Under the pieces are notes generated by a model. That model was not told the DNA's origin and made no database searches. It was given only the letters and a program-made list of their open reading frames with translations. This document shows positions 63,300-64,000 of a stretch of 64,000 nucleotides of DNA, piece by piece; within the stretch, counting starts at the first letter, position 1, and each line of letters begins with the position of its first letter. The translations under genes were made by a program, and so were the position numbers. The stretch is from assembly GCF_000247815.1 (NCBI RefSeq), contig NC_021680.1, positions 4,798,782 through 4,862,781 of the forward strand. The letters run 5' to 3'. The DNA is from Ficedula albicollis (Eukaryota > Chordata > Aves > Passeriformes > Muscicapidae).

Positions 63300-64000
63300 A
63301 TAGTTACAGTTAAATAGAGATGGTGGTTTTGCTATTTAATGAATAGTGGTATTTGGTGTTTATATTTGGTTTTTATTCAATATTACATTTTTGGGTGGTA
63401 TATAGTGTGTTATTTTATTTTTTGGTATTATTTACTGTGTGCAATTTTGTTTTTGAGTGAAGGTAGCTTTATTGATGGCTTTGTATTTGAGGTAGATTTA
63501 ATTTAAGTAGGTTTTTAAAATAGACTTTTGATATGCTTGACTGGGATTTTGGGTAGGGCCAGCTCTGCTGGTGTGGTATTGGGTGTTAATTTACGAGATG
63601 GCTTTTGTTAGATGCAGTTTTTAATTCTTGAAAGTTTTTTTTTATTAAATTTCGTGATTTAAAGATGGTTTTTAATAATATGCTGCATAGTTTGATTTTT
63701 GTTTGTAGATGGTGTGTGATAAGGGATTTGGTCTATTTATTTAATGCTGTGTTTTTTAGTTTAGACGTTGATAAGGTTTTTTTGAATTGAGTTTTGTTGT
63801 GTTTTTTTGGTGGGGTGTTGTTTAAAAAAAACCCGAGGATATGTTAAAGATATGTTTTTTAAGATTTATGATGGTGTTATGGGCTGTAGCATAAGGTGTA
63901 GGATAGGTTTTTAATTTTTTTATGATGGCTCTTATTATTGTGAGTATGTAGTGTTTGTTTTGGTGGGTTTGAGGTAGTGTCGTGTAACGGGTTGTCATTA
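63300..64000 (-). mobile_element. C-depleted region, possible hypermutated retroelement
   Basis: From about 63300 to the window end the + strand has roughly 5 percent C against over 20 percent G and nearly half T; by eye most 60-base lines hold only two to four C. On the minus strand this is A-rich and G-poor, as expected for a retroelement hit by G-to-A deamination. Minus-strand reading gives fairly open stretches rich in Lys, Asn, Ser and Ile, broken by stops. No protein family is recognised. Alternatives are a nuclear mitochondrial insert or a decayed G/T-rich simple repeat. Confidence 0.3.

Overview
This is a window of vertebrate nuclear DNA, almost certainly from a bird and probably a songbird. 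Three things point there. There are two 3'-end fragments of CR1 LINEs, the dominant avian retrotransposon. There is a solo retroviral LTR of a kind I associate with passerine genomes. The single gene has compact introns (101 to 925 bp), and its protein is nearly identical in the core to vertebrate RGS2. There is no prokaryotic organisation: no operons, no tightly packed ORFs, and stop codons are frequent in all frames.

Only one protein-coding gene can be supported: RGS2 on the + strand, five coding exons from 21408 to 23574, 207 codons, with a 3' UTR ending near a poly(A) signal at 24321. All splice sites are GT-AG and the reading phases join cleanly. RGS2 is a GTPase-activating protein that shortens G-alpha-q signalling. 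The residues that set its Gq preference are intact.

The promoter side of RGS2 is abnormal. An uninterrupted run of 1185 cytosines (20144-21328) sits 79 bp before the start codon, inside what should be the GC-rich promoter and 5' UTR. It is either an assembly artefact hiding the true promoter or an extraordinary homopolymer.

The rest (about 1-19900 and 24800-64000) is intergenic. Its most striking element is a minisatellite at 37578-39640: 44 units of 47 bp, with the internal units apparently identical. The unit lacks stop codons in every forward frame, so three very long but spurious ORFs arise. A second pattern is spread over the whole window: at least sixteen two-copy (sometimes partial three-copy) tandem duplications of 38 to 113 bp with low divergence between copies, all outside coding exons. 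The right end (about 63300-64000) is strongly depleted in C on the + strand and may be a hypermutated retroelement read from the minus strand.

The window therefore shows no multi-gene system. What deserves attention is the RGS2 promoter anomaly, the homogenised minisatellite downstream of it, the recurrent micro-duplication pattern and the base-skewed right edge.
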